Shown here: in pieces, positions 15,674 through 26,665 of the stretch | Numbering within the stretch: the first letter of the stretch is position 1 | How the letters are laid out: each line of letters begins with the position of its first letter | Source of the DNA: Pedobacter faecalis | GTDB lineage: Bacteria > Bacteroidota > Bacteroidia > Sphingobacteriales > Sphingobacteriaceae | NCBI RefSeq assembly: GCF_030182585.1 | Contig: NZ_JARXOW010000001.1 | Location: forward strand, 558,001-622,000 | DNA: 64,000 nt | Direction of reading: 5' to 3' | The notes under the pieces: model-generated | Told to the model about the DNA's origin: nothing | Databases searched by the model: none | What the model saw: only the letters and a program-made list of their open reading frames with translations | Program-made: the position numbers and the translations under genes

Positions 15674-17968
15674 CTAATTAATCGTTTCGAGTTCTTCCTG
15701 TGTAAATGTCTTCTGACGGCCTTTTAGTTTTTCGCGCTGTGTGGTGACTTCTTTGGCGGTTATTTTGCCTGAGTTGTTTTGCCACGACTGCCTGATATAG
15801 CTTAGCAACTGGGCAATGTCTTCGTCGGAAATTTCATCGCTGTTGGCGATGCCCGGCATATCTCCTGCAATTTCCGGTGCCTCGTAAAGGTGTCCGTTAA
15901 CGTTGATGGGGCCGGTAAGCCCGTGCAGTACAATGGAGATCAGCCGGTTCTTGTTTCCGGTGACCCACTGCGATTTATTAAGCGGCGGGGCGAGGGATTT
16001 AATGCCGTTTCCATCTGCACCGTGACAGGTTTGGCAGCTTGAGGCAAATAAGGCTGCACCTTTGGGGAACTGCCGGGCAAGTACCTCCGGATTGCGGTTT
16101 TTTTGCTTGTTCCAGTAATTATCGGCCGCTTTGCGGACCTGTCTGGCTACCAGTACAGATGTATCCGGCAACGCTTGCGAAAGCGTTGCAGCAAAGGCTT
16201 CTTCCCGGTATTCCAGGTTGCTCACTATAGCATCGGCCAGATATTTATTCTCCGGCTGCCGCTTGGCAAGCGCCAGGAGTAACTCATCGGCGGCGCGCTG
16301 GTTGTAGGCTTTTAAATAGCTGGCCAGGTAGGCTATATATGGCAGCGCTGGTTCATCGTTGCTATCGAGCATATGCTGCAGCGCGGCAATATATACCGGC
16401 GCCGATTGCATATGGAGTACGGAAGGGATAACGGTAAGTGCCTGAAGGCGAATGTGTGTATCAGCGTTCTTAAGGAGATTGACGACTTCGTTAGTTTCGA
16501 GCGCATGTAATCCCTCTAAAGTCCACAACGCGTGAATGGTAAGCAACGGGTTGGCCGTTTGCCGGAGTGCCTGTTTTAATGCAGGGATGGCCTGCTTATA
16601 TTTCCTGTCGATCAGCGTTTGCTGCGCAAGGTCACGAATGTGACCATTGGCATGCCCGAGGAGGCCGACCAGTTGGGCAGGATTGTCGGGCACGATGGTG
16701 TGTTTTGCTTTGCTGCCGCTTGGTGTAATCCGGTAAATGCGGCCGCAATTGAGGGGCAGCGTCAGATTCCGGGCTTTGATCTGTGCCGAGAGATACGGGG
16801 TAACATAAGTTTTATGCTGGATAATGCCGCGATACATATCAAGCAGGTACAACGCGCCATCTGGACCGTTATACAGGGCTACCGGGCGGAATCTCTCATC
16901 GGTACTGGCCAGAAATTCTTTGCCTTTATAGGCTTGCTGCCCTTTGACGATATAGCCGGTCTCGGTTAATATATTGCGCTTGACAAGGTTGGCCGAAGGC
17001 TCGGCAACGAAGGCATTGAAATTATAGCTGTCGCCAAATAGGTCGCCCCGGTAAATAAGCGGTGAACAGGCTGCCGTGAAGTTGTTGAGACGCAGGCTAT
17101 CATCCAGCATCCCGTCCATATAACCCCGGTTGATGCCCGGTGTAGGGCGTATCGGATATACCTTGTTGTTGGGCACCACGCGCTGGTTGTAACCGGCAAC
17201 TTCACGCTGGTTGCTGTTCTTTGCGCCGAAACCCGGACTGAAATAATCGCCCCAAACGTTGGACGAGTTGTCGTTATAATACAGCCGGCCGTAGTTATCC
17301 TGACTGATCCCGAACTGACCGCGGAAGTGCGTGTGTTCTTTGAGCCATTTATCGCCCTGCTTCCGGTAGCGCGTGTCTGATTTGGCATTGTAAATCCAGT
17401 TATCGAGACCGCGAAGTAATCCGTTTGGCTGATGCTCGACATTTCCGCCCACTGCGTATTTATTATCGACCAAGGTTTTGCTGATGGGTTTGTCGTCTTT
17501 GATTTTATAATACCAGAGGTTAGGCGGCTCTGCCACAAGCAGTCCGTCTTCTATAAGGCAAAGCGACCGGGGAAGTACCAAAGAATCGAGAAAAACGGTA
17601 CGCTTATCGGCCCGGCCATCATTGTCTGTGTCTTCCAGTATCACGATGTTTCCGTTGGGCAGGTCTTCTCCTGTTCCGAGCGTATCGGGCATATAGCCAT
17701 TCATTTCGGCCACCCACATGCGTCCGCGATTGTCGAACACCATCGCTACCGGTGTTGTTACGAGCGGCTCAGCAGCAATCAGTTCGATATCGAAACCTGC
17801 TTCAAGCTGCATTTTACCGATGCTTTGATCGGCGGGAATGACCGGCGATGTGCTTAGGTCGACCGGTCCGACTTCTTTGTTCGGGCTAGCGGCCTTGCGG
17901 TAACTCTGACATTGATACAACGTTAAGATGATGAGGACAAGAAGCCCTGAAGTATATATTTTGTTCAT
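15674..17968 (-). CDS. PVC-type membrane-bound dehydrogenase with HEAT repeats and a c-type cytochrome domain
   Basis: 764 residues with a lipoprotein-like signal (LLVLIILTLYQCQS). The N-terminal half is a six-bladed propeller of the putative membrane-bound dehydrogenase type, related to glucose/sorbosone dehydrogenases (VAMVFDNRGRMWVAEMNGY, then NGPDGALYLLDMYRG). It is followed by HEAT-like helices (HANGHIRDLAQQTLIDRKY). The C-terminal cytochrome c domain has CQTCHGADGNG with an axial Met candidate in AGDMPGIAN. It probably oxidises a sugar or polyol in the periplasm. It lies 22 nt after a GH105 gene on the same strand, suggesting a joint role in carbohydrate use. Confidence 0.88.
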   Translation of the reverse strand: MNKIYTSGLLVLIILTLYQCQSYRKAASPNKEVGPVDLSTSPVIPADQSIGKMQLEAGFDIELIAAEPLVTTPVAMVFDNRGRMWVAEMNGYMPDTLGTGEDLPNGNIVILEDTDNDGRADKRTVFLDSLVLPRSLCLIEDGLLVAEPPNLWYYKIKDDKPISKTLVDNKYAVGGNVEHQPNGLLRGLDNWIYNAKSDTRYRKQGDKWLKEHTHFRGQFGISQDNYGRLYYNDNSSNVWGDYFSPGFGAKNSNQREVAGYNQRVVPNNKVYPIRPTPGINRGYMDGMLDDSLRLNNFTAACSPLIYRGDLFGDSYNFNAFVAEPSANLVKRNILTETGYIVKGQQAYKGKEFLASTDERFRPVALYNGPDGALYLLDMYRGIIQHKTYVTPYLSAQIKARNLTLPLNCGRIYRITPSGSKAKHTIVPDNPAQLVGLLGHANGHIRDLAQQTLIDRKYKQAIPALKQALRQTANPLLTIHALWTLEGLHALETNEVVNLLKNADTHIRLQALTVIPSVLHMQSAPVYIAALQHMLDSNDEPALPYIAYLASYLKAYNQRAADELLLALAKRQPENKYLADAIVSNLEYREEAFAATLSQALPDTSVLVARQVRKAADNYWNKQKNRNPEVLARQFPKGAALFASSCQTCHGADGNGIKSLAPPLNKSQWVTGNKNRLISIVLHGLTGPINVNGHLYEAPEIAGDMPGIANSDEISDEDIAQLLSYIRQSWQNNSGKITAKEVTTQREKLKGRQKTFTQEELETIN

Positions 17969-17990
17969 TGTTCTTTTGTGTGTTTCAAAG

Positions 17991-19121
17991 CTATTTCAAT
18001 AAAGCAAAGGCGCACCACAGTACCGGGGCCTGACCGTGCATATCGCCTGTAATACGCTTTCTGTCCAGATAATATTGTCGGCTGTTCTCTTTGTTTGTAC
18101 CCTGACAAACCTCGCGGACGTCGCCATTGGGCTCGATGTATTTGGTTAGTGCGATCCAGCCTTTGCGGGCCACGAGCGCATATTCATCGGCGTTAAGCCA
18201 ACCGTTTTTTACCCCGGAGATCATGGCGAAGGTAAACATGCCCGTGCCCGAGGTTTCTGGCCAGGATTCTTTATCGTCGACCAATTGAAGCCACATGCCA
18301 TCGGCAGTCTGGTATTGTTTAAGACTGGCCATCATGGTTTGAAATGCCTTCAGGATTCTTGGACGGTCCTTGTTGTCCGCCGGCAGCGAAGTAAGCAGTT
18401 CGGTCATGCCGGCAGCCATCCAGCCGTTGCCCCTTCCCCAAAAGAATGGTACATCGGGGGCATGATAAAACAGGCCGTTCGGTCGCTGTATAGCGTCGAG
18501 GTAAACCACCATTTCTGCCGCTGCGCGATCGATGTATTTACGGTCGCCCGTAGCCCGGTATGCCTGGCACTGCATGTTGTTGATCATGTACATATCGTCG
18601 ATCCACATCCGCGTTTGCCAGGTTAGCCCCTTATCCATCAGCGCTTTGTGCTCTGGTTTGGCATTCTTCGGCAAAGTCCATTGCTGGTCGGCAAACCATT
18701 TCCCCATATCGAGGTAAATTTCGTTTTTCTTCTGCATGTAAAGCTCGAGCGGTATGGAACCGAAAACGTTCGGGTCGACATGATCCGGACGCGGCTGCAG
18801 GCCCTTCTTTTCGTACAATAGCGGACGGAAACGATCATCGAGCTTGTCGGTCAGCCCCCGGTTGTTAGTAACAGCGCTGTATTTAAGCGCTCCGTACCAG
18901 GTACATACCTCTGAATAAGTAATAGAGCCCGGAGGTGTTGGAAAGCCGAAATTGGTATGCGGTGTTTCCAGGTAGTGGGTGGTAAGCAGGTATCCCACTT
19001 CTTTCGGGTCTGAACCTTTCGGCCAGTTTTTGAACGCCTTTTTTTGAGCTATAGCTTGTCCATGTACGATTGAAGATATAACAATGGCAGAAATGAGGAT
19101 GATCAGTTTGTCGGTTTTCAT
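17991..19121 (-). CDS. Glycoside hydrolase family 88/105 (unsaturated rhamnogalacturonyl/glucuronyl hydrolase type)
   Basis: 376 residues from the ATG at 19121, which starts a normal signal peptide (MKTDKLIILISAIVISS); an ATG six codons upstream is also possible. The family signature WGRGNGWMAAGM is present near the middle, together with RMWIDDMYMINNMQ, the alpha/alpha-barrel region carrying the catalytic Asp. Such enzymes remove 4,5-unsaturated uronic acids left by polysaccharide lyases, from pectin or related glycans, by a hydration mechanism. The protein should be periplasmic. The cytochrome dehydrogenase gene follows closely. Confidence 0.88.
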   Translation of the reverse strand: MKTDKLIILISAIVISSIVHGQAIAQKKAFKNWPKGSDPKEVGYLLTTHYLETPHTNFGFPTPPGSITYSEVCTWYGALKYSAVTNNRGLTDKLDDRFRPLLYEKKGLQPRPDHVDPNVFGSIPLELYMQKKNEIYLDMGKWFADQQWTLPKNAKPEHKALMDKGLTWQTRMWIDDMYMINNMQCQAYRATGDRKYIDRAAAEMVVYLDAIQRPNGLFYHAPDVPFFWGRGNGWMAAGMTELLTSLPADNKDRPRILKAFQTMMASLKQYQTADGMWLQLVDDKESWPETSGTGMFTFAMISGVKNGWLNADEYALVARKGWIALTKYIEPNGDVREVCQGTNKENSRQYYLDRKRITGDMHGQAPVLWCAFALLK

Positions 19122-19231
19122 GTTCGTATAGCGGTTCATTTGGTTGCAGATGCGCCTGCAATTTAATAATCTAAATCTTTTTTGGGATTATGTATATCGA
19201 TTTTTTGGCGTAACATATCTGCAACTTGTGT

Positions 19232-19239
19232 TACTTTAG
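19232..19239 (+). promoter_or_regulatory. Predicted -7 element, 4 nt before a start codon
   Basis: TACTTTAG, one mismatch from TAnnTTTG, ends 4 nt upstream of the ATG at 19244, the same spacing as at 14255, 29950 and 39657. Confidence 0.35.
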
Positions 19240-19243
19240 TGCT

Positions 19244-19732
19244 ATGAAAAGATCGTGCGTTTTATCTTTATTTCTTTTGTTTGCATTGCCGGGTTTCGCC
19301 CAGCAGTTGCAGCCCGGTTCGGCTATGCCCAGAGGTGTGTTTTATACGCTGGATGACAAGGCATTTTCGACGGATCAAATTCCAAAAACCAAGAAATCGC
19401 TTATTATGCTGTTTGATGCCACATGCGAGCATTGTCAGAAAATCGGTGCTTCGCTTTCCAAACGTAATACCGAGCTGGCCGACATCAACATCTATATGGT
19501 TACGCTGGATGAGCCGCGATCGATCGACTATTATTTCGGTAAGTTTGCCAAGCCGCTCCGCGCGATGAAGAATGTGACGATTTTGAGGGATAAGGATATG
19601 GTTTTTATTCCCTTGTTTCGTCCGAAACAATATCCTGCGCTGTATTTGTACGGCAGGGACAAGACTTTGACTTTCTATTCGACCAACGAAAAGGACGTAC
19701 CTAAGTTTTTTACGCTGATAAAGCAGCCTTAG
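19244..19732 (+). CDS. Periplasmic thioredoxin-like protein
   Basis: 162 residues from the ATG at 19244, which opens a signal peptide (MKRSCVLSLFLLFALPGFAQ). An upstream in-frame ATG at 19226 would place six extra residues ahead of it. The mature part is a TlpA/redoxin-like fold with the redox motif in LFDATCEHCQKIG (CEHC) and the cis-Pro loop in PKQYPALYLYG. It is likely a thiol-disulfide oxidoreductase or thiol-based sensor in the periplasm. It is divergent from the GH105 gene, with no clear partner nearby. Confidence 0.8.
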   Translation: MKRSCVLSLFLLFALPGFAQQLQPGSAMPRGVFYTLDDKAFSTDQIPKTKKSLIMLFDATCEHCQKIGASLSKRNTELADINIYMVTLDEPRSIDYYFGKFAKPLRAMKNVTILRDKDMVFIPLFRPKQYPALYLYGRDKTLTFYSTNEKDVPKFFTLIKQP

Positions 19733-19756
19733 CTTTTGGCTGACGGAATGGACGTT

Positions 19757-21376
19757 CTATCGCTTTCTGGTTTCTTCCAGTTTTTGTCGATAGGCCTTGA
19801 TCCGTTGATCGAAATCCTGTCTTGGCGTGCCCGATGCAGTTAAAATCCGCTGAGCAGACTCTAGTGTGGCGATTGCTGTCTCATACTGGCCGTTTGCCGC
19901 GAGGGCGTCTGCATACTGGTTGCGGTATTCGAAATGCTGGGGCTTTTGCGCAACAATCTTGCTAAGTACGCTCAATTGGGTGGCATCGCCCTTTTTGGCC
20001 CGCTGGGACGCTGCAAAAACTAATGCATCGTCCCTCCTGTCGCGGAGGTATGTGGAGATTGTCGCCGCCTTGCTGACATAGGCTTCGGCTGCCTTGATGG
20101 CCTCTTCGGTCTGACCGTTTCTGAAATACAGCTCCCGGAGTTGCCTGTGAACGGAGGCGAGTTCCTGGTAGTCGGTTTCCAAGGATATGGCTTTATGTAA
20201 CCGTTCGGCCTGCTGCGCAACGGTAAGCGCGAGCAGATTGGCCATTGCGGTGTAAACAGGCGCATAGTTTGGGTCAATTTTACGCGCACGATCCAGCCAG
20301 GACGCTGCTTCTTCGACGTTATTCTGTTGCTTCTTGAGCGCGGCCATTCGAATATATGCCGGAAGATACTGGCGATCATATTGCAAAGCGGTATCCACAT
20401 ATCGAATTGCGGCGTCGTTGGACGGCGCTTTCTGACTGAGGTTCAGATATACCTGCGCCCAGTTGGAGGCCATGGCCTTATGATCGCCAGCCTGGTATGC
20501 CCTTTCTTTGCTGACAAGTTTATGTATAAAACTGAACATTTCCGGGTCTTTACGCTGGAGGTCGGAACGTGTGTTCATCGATTTAAAATCGAGGGGATGG
20601 ACTTTAACGGCTTCAAAATATGCAGGGTATGTTTGCGCGAAGTATTCGCTTTCATTATTCTGGGAATAGTAATCGAGCGTACGCCCCTCCTCCATGGCTT
20701 TATAATAAAGTGCGCGTATTTTCCGGTTTTCCTCGTCGGTAAGCACGGTACCATGAAACAGATGAACATACTCATGGAGCAGGACGTTCCGTTCGCCGAA
20801 GGCGCCCTTTTCGACATATTCTATCCCGGCGGCGCCGCTGCCCACGCCGCGGATGTCCATCCACTGCCGGTTATCGAATGTTGTCATAAACCGGAACGAG
20901 GGTGACTTCATGGCGATAGCCAGGTCGTGATGCAAGGGCGGGATGCGGAAAGACTCGCCTTGTTTGGCTAGAAAGGGAAAATAGACGGTCGCCGTGTACA
21001 ATTGGTTCCAGACCATTGCCTGTACGGTGCGGCCTGGATAGTCAGATATGTTGGGAAAGACCTGATGAAATGTTTCCGGATTAATGAGCAGAAAGTTTTT
21101 TAGCCGGCTTTGAATGGCATCGTAATTTTCCTGGAAGGGTATCCGACGTGACCTGATGACGCTGGCAAGGCCATTGTGAGCGGGGCCATAGTGCGGTTTA
21201 TTCAGCAGTATGCGAGTAAAAATAGCCTGTGCGGAGTCTAACGCAAGCCTGCGGCTGTCTGCAAAGTTGAGGTAATATATCGAGCCGAGGTACATATCTG
21301 GGAGCTGTGAGGCAGGGTATTTCTCCTTTACTTTGCGGGCGACGTGAAGGGCTGAGTCGATCAAATTGCGTCGCAA
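19757..21376 (-). pseudogene. TPR-containing zinc metallopeptidase, C-terminal part of a disrupted gene
   Basis: This 539-codon frame contains a gluzincin-like metallopeptidase signature (LLHEYVHLFHG, i.e. HExxH, with a downstream Glu in NESEYFAQTYPAYFEAV) followed by a long run of TPR helices (LPAYIRMAALKKQ, APVYTAMANLLALT). It lacks a signal peptide and any natural start: the listed start is internal to a TPR. The missing N-terminus is in the fragment at 21463-22179. Between the two are an in-frame TGA at 21463 and a -1 shift near 21390. After correction the bridging sequence reads NGHTNLTYADYARPDD, which looks like real protein. Confidence 0.75.
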
Positions 21377-21462
21377 GTATTCGTCAGCAGCATAAAGTTG
21401 GCGCGAACAGCTGAATCATCCGGCCGCGCATAATCTGCATAAGTCAGGTTGGTATGTCCGTT

Positions 21463-22179
21463 TCAGAAATGCCAGTGAGTTTGGTAATGCAGGGAATCTA
21501 TTGCGAGTGCCAGGTCCCACTGGGCAGCCATTGCGTTGAGCTGCATGGCGTCTCCCCTTCGCCAAATGGCATAACCATAGCTAAAGCGTGCATCGGCGTT
21601 TAATGGATCCAGTTGCAATGAACGCTTAAGCGGGCCCTCAGCTTTGTCTGGCTGTTGGTTCCAGAAACAGGCATCGGCCTCTAAAAGATAGGCAGCTGCA
21701 TTTTCAGGGAATTTCTGCTGGAGATCTTTTGCTATTGTTAAGGCTGAGGTATAGTTTTTTTGTAAGATAAGCACCTTGCCCTTCAGCAGGAGCGCGGCCG
21801 GGTGTGCAGGATGCCTGTCCAGGATCTCTTTTGCGCAACCCAGTGCATTCTCGAGTCGCCAGCCTGCTATCTCTAATTTTCCTTTCAGCAATAGTGCCTG
21901 ATCGTTTGCCGGGTTTTCCTCTAGCAGCCTGTTGACAATAAGCGCTGCATTGTGGTAAGCATTGTTGTCAATTTCCTGTTCCGCGAGAATAAGAAGGCGC
22001 TTCTCGGAGTTCTCTGGTAGCTCCTTGAGCATACTTCGAACGGAATCGGCTTTGTTTTTGAGTTTTAGCCTGATCATCCGGAACTGCTCCTTGCTGGTGT
22101 TGTCGGGATCATTGTACTGCCCGCTGGTGCTGGTTGCGAAAATGAACGGGATCAGCAGTATCGTCAAATGTAGTCTCAT
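21463..22179 (-). pseudogene. TPR protein, N-terminal part of the disrupted TPR-metallopeptidase gene
   Basis: 238 residues with a signal peptide (MRLHLTILLIPFIFATSTSG) and TPR repeats (HNAALIVNRLLEENPANDQALLLKGK, repeated in variants every 34 residues). It ends HYQTHWHF then TGA. In the same frame beyond the stop about 30 more sensible codons follow before a second lesion shifts the frame into the peptidase part. Two independent lesions favour a true pseudogene. Both parts together would be a periplasmic protein of roughly 800 residues. Confidence 0.7.
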
Positions 22180-22273
22180 AGTCCAGATTATCCACCAATA
22201 TAAAAAAAATGGTGTAGAACAGACACTATGGTACGTTTTATGTTAGGTCTAATTACGAACAAAAACCTCTATT

Positions 22274-22645
22274 ATGAATTACAAGAAATTAATTAACAGC
22301 CATTTATCAAAAAGTACCTGCAGCACGTCGACTGCCGTAGTGGGATTGGTAGCAGGATTGGCCGTAGGCGCTGCGCTTGGAATATTGTTTGCACCTGATA
22401 AGGGAAGTGCGACACGGGAGAGACTGACCGACAGGGCGCTTGGCCTGGCCGATGATGTGAAAGACGGACTGCATTCGCTTAAAGATACGATCAGCACCGG
22501 AAAAGACAGTCTGGTTGGTCTGAAGGATGATGTGATCGAAAAGGTGAAGACTAAAGCAAGCAGTATCTCCCAGGAGTATAAGGATTTCAGGGAATCGGAA
22601 CTGAATAAGTCGGCCGCAACCGACGCTGATACCGGGCAGGCTTAA
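22274..22645 (+). CDS. YtxH-domain protein
   Basis: 123 residues. One membrane-spanning, glycine/alanine-rich segment (VVGLVAGLAVGAALGILFAPDKG) carries the characteristic YtxH ending FAPxxG near residue 42. It is followed by an amphipathic, coiled-coil-like helix rich in K, D and S. The family consists of small stress-associated envelope proteins of unclear function. The gene converges on the MFS gene, with stop codons overlapping by 4 nt. Confidence 0.85.
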   Translation: MNYKKLINSHLSKSTCSTSTAVVGLVAGLAVGAALGILFAPDKGSATRERLTDRALGLADDVKDGLHSLKDTISTGKDSLVGLKDDVIEKVKTKASSISQEYKDFRESELNKSAATDADTGQA

Positions 22646-23787
22646 CTGCTGATCTTGGCCTGGTGGTTGAAGAAGGCCCTGGTTATGGGTATAAGCAGCA
22701 ATCCGCACAGTGCGAAGATGACAAATGATATACGCAGGTTGAATGCATGGGCCAGGTAGCCGATAAGCGGCGGGCCCAGCAGCATACCTGTAATCGAATA
22801 TGTGGCGATCACCGATATCGCCATTCCTGGTGAATACTTTTTAGAAGCGCCTGCCAGTGCATAAGACATGGGTATAACGGCTGCTGTTCCAAAACCGACC
22901 AGAGAAAAGCCGATCATGGCTGTCCAGAATGCGGGAAAGATGACGGCCATACTGATGCCCAGAACGATGCAAACAGCACTCATGATATATGTTTTTGGCA
23001 TCCCGAAACGCGCAATGATGATGTCGGACAAAAACCGCGAGGCGGCCATAAAGGTCATGAAAATCAAGTATCCGTAGGTGAAGATGTCGACCTTTACAAC
23101 CTGCTGGAAATAGATGCCGCTCCAATCGAACATCCCTCCTTCGCAGATGGCGCACAGAAACACAACCATGCCAAGATAAAATATATAGGGATCTGGCTTC
23201 TTGAGATTTAGCTTGTTTCCCGACTGCGCGCGATCGCCTGCCAGTAAGAACTGGTAAGCGTAGATGGTGAACAGTACCATCACGCCCCCTACTACAGCGA
23301 AATGTACGGTCAGCGACGTGCCGAGCGATAGCAATAAGGTGGATATGACAATGCCGGCGATCCCGCCGATGCTCCAAAAGCCATGAAATGAACCGATGAT
23401 CTTATTCTCAAATCTCTTCTGCAGGGTAAGCGCCTGGGTGTTGACCGATATATTGAATACCCTTGTTGTGAATGCAAACAGGGTGATTGCAACCACCAGC
23501 GTAAAGACATTATGAGCCGTACCGATCAGCAGCAGGCACAAACCGTTTAACGCAAAACCTACGGCGAGCGGTACGCGGCTATTGTATTTTGAGACCAGCC
23601 ATCCGGATATGGGAAGGCCAAGCAGTGACCCTACGGGCATGGCGAGTAAAATTGTGCCAAGTGCCGCCTCATTCAGATCAAAAGCCGTCTTTATCGTTGG
23701 AATTCTGGACGCCCAGGTGGAAAAACTTAAACCGGACGCAAAGAAAAAAAGGCTTAGAAACAGGCGATGTGTGCTATTGGAAATCAT
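22642..23787 (-). CDS. Major facilitator superfamily transporter
   Basis: 381 residues with about twelve predicted membrane helices. It begins MISNSTHRLFLSLFFFASG and contains the motif-A-like loop PISGWLVSKYNSRVPL after helix 2 and a repeat of this pattern mid-protein (RFLSDIIIARFGMPK). It resembles the fucose permease-like/YbjJ group of MFS proteins. The substrate cannot be told from the sequence. It is divergent from the thiamine operon, with its start only ~30 nt from the riboswitch promoter, but nothing links it specifically to thiamine. Confidence 0.88.
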   Translation of the reverse strand: MISNSTHRLFLSLFFFASGLSFSTWASRIPTIKTAFDLNEAALGTILLAMPVGSLLGLPISGWLVSKYNSRVPLAVGFALNGLCLLLIGTAHNVFTLVVAITLFAFTTRVFNISVNTQALTLQKRFENKIIGSFHGFWSIGGIAGIVISTLLLSLGTSLTVHFAVVGGVMVLFTIYAYQFLLAGDRAQSGNKLNLKKPDPYIFYLGMVVFLCAICEGGMFDWSGIYFQQVVKVDIFTYGYLIFMTFMAASRFLSDIIIARFGMPKTYIMSAVCIVLGISMAVIFPAFWTAMIGFSLVGFGTAAVIPMSYALAGASKKYSPGMAISVIATYSITGMLLGPPLIGYLAHAFNLRISFVIFALCGLLLIPITRAFFNHQAKISS

Positions 23788-23817
23788 AGGGGGAAATGCT
23801 GCCGCAAATGTACGATA

Positions 23818-23848
23818 TTTGGTATTTAAAAATTATATACTAGCTTTA
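23818..23848 (+). promoter_or_regulatory. Promoter of the thiamine operon (-33/-7)
   Basis: TTTG at 23818-23821, a spacer of 19 nt, then TAGCTTTA at 23841-23848. This closely fits the Bacteroidota consensus TTTG-N19-TAnnTTTG. The predicted start site (about 23854) falls exactly at the first base of the TPP aptamer. Confidence 0.75.
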
Positions 23849-23854
23849 CAAAAA

Positions 23855-23925
23855 ACTTTAGGGGTGCCTTGTGCTGAGATATACCCTTTGAACCTGATGC
23901 AGTTAGTACTGCCGAAGGGAAAAGT
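23855..23925 (+). promoter_or_regulatory. TPP riboswitch (THI element)
   Basis: The conserved thi-box parts are present in order: GGGGTGCC, GCTGAGAT, ACCC, TGAACCTGATGCAGTTAG, and CTGCCGAAGGGA. Closing stem P1 is ACTTT (23855-23859) with AAAGT (23921-23925). Thiamine pyrophosphate binding should lower expression of the thiS-thiC-thiE-thiD-thiE-thiG-thiH operon that starts 78 nt downstream. There is no obvious terminator with a T-tract between the aptamer and thiS, so control is more likely at translation of thiS. Confidence 0.97.
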
Positions 23926-24002
23926 GAAAGCAATCCGCTTGCTTTATTTTTGTCCTGTTTAAGGATTCTCCCCTACAGTTTTCATGATTTAACCTGTTTA
24001 AC

Positions 24003-24206
24003 ATGGAAATTACTGTAAACCAAAAATCTTATCAGCTTGATGCGACTTGTTCGGTAAGCCAAATGCTGGAGCAAGTGTTTGATGCTGGCCCGCGCAATAT
24101 TGCTGTGGCCGTAAACCAGACTGTTGTGCCCAGACATGAATGGCCCGAAAGGCTGTTAAACCAGGGCGACCAGGTGATGATCGTTAAAGCTACCCAAGGC
24201 GGATAA
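24003..24206 (+). CDS. thiS: Sulfur carrier protein ThiS
   Basis: 67 residues, ubiquitin-like, ending in the essential diglycine (KATQGG) that is adenylated and thiocarboxylated to deliver sulfur for thiazole synthesis. It starts MEITVNQKSYQLD and shows the family segment NIAVAVNQTVVPRHEW. It is the first gene after the TPP riboswitch and 17 nt before thiC. The activating enzyme ThiF is not encoded in this cluster. Confidence 0.95.
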   Translation: MEITVNQKSYQLDATCSVSQMLEQVFDAGPRNIAVAVNQTVVPRHEWPERLLNQGDQVMIVKATQGG

Positions 24207-24220
24207 CCTTAATCTTTTAG

Positions 24221-26023
<1,803 letters not shown>

Positions 26024-26044
26024 GTTAATTGCCAAGGATAAAGC

Positions 26045-26665
26045 ATGGAACTGATCGTGATTTCCAGTCCCGCTGAACTTGAAGCTGAAGCGCCGCTGAT
26101 TAACCGGCTGTTTGAGGCTGGTATGCAGTTGTTTCATCTCAGAAAGCCGGGTCTGCCGCTGGCGAGATACCGGGATCTGCTCGCTGGAATAGACGCCGCG
26201 TTCCATGACCGTGTGGCACTGCACCAGCATCATGAACTGGGCGATGAATTTGGCATCCTCCGTTTGCATTTGCCCGAGCTGCAGCGAAGGGAATTAGATG
26301 CGAACGGCTATCCTTCGCTTTACAAGGATAAGTATTTGAGTACTTCGGTGCACAGCAGAAAGGATCTTGGTGCGATGAGTCGTTTTGAGTATGTCTTTTA
26401 CGGGCCGCTGTTCGACAGCTTATCTAAACCCGGTTACCGGGGAATCGGTTCAAGTAACATAGTGATTCAGGCCGCTGAAGCGCCCGGCGTTGAAGCTGTG
26501 CAGCCGCGCCTGATCGCTTTGGGGGGAATTTCGGCGACTAAACTGGGTGATGTGCAGATGATGGGCTTTGATGGAATTGCTGTACTGGGTGCTATTTGGA
26601 ACGTGCCGGCCAGAAGTCTGGATAATTTTAATCACTTGAAATGGGAAACAGACCTTATGCGTTGA
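26045..26665 (+). CDS. ThiE/TenI-like thiamine phosphate synthase paralogue
   Basis: 206 residues with a TIM-barrel ThiE/TenI fold: MQLFHLRKPGLPLARY near the N-terminus, a phosphate-loop-like FYGPLFDSLSKPGY, and RLIALGGISATKLGDVQMMGFDGIAVLGAIW at the end. Several residues that hold the pyrimidine pyrophosphate in true ThiE (compare QLRMKHA in the second copy downstream) are altered. It may be a TenI-type thiazole aromatase or a partner rather than a second synthase. It overlaps thiD by 25 nt, so the two are translationally coupled. Confidence 0.8.
   Translation: MELIVISSPAELEAEAPLINRLFEAGMQLFHLRKPGLPLARYRDLLAGIDAAFHDRVALHQHHELGDEFGILRLHLPELQRRELDANGYPSLYKDKYLSTSVHSRKDLGAMSRFEYVFYGPLFDSLSKPGYRGIGSSNIVIQAAEAPGVEAVQPRLIALGGISATKLGDVQMMGFDGIAVLGAIWNVPARSLDNFNHLKWETDLMR

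Noticed and set aside
22642-23787. The MFS gene as a thiamine transporter
   Set aside because: It is divergent from the riboswitch operon, is not under the riboswitch and resembles the fucose permease-like group; adjacency alone is not enough.
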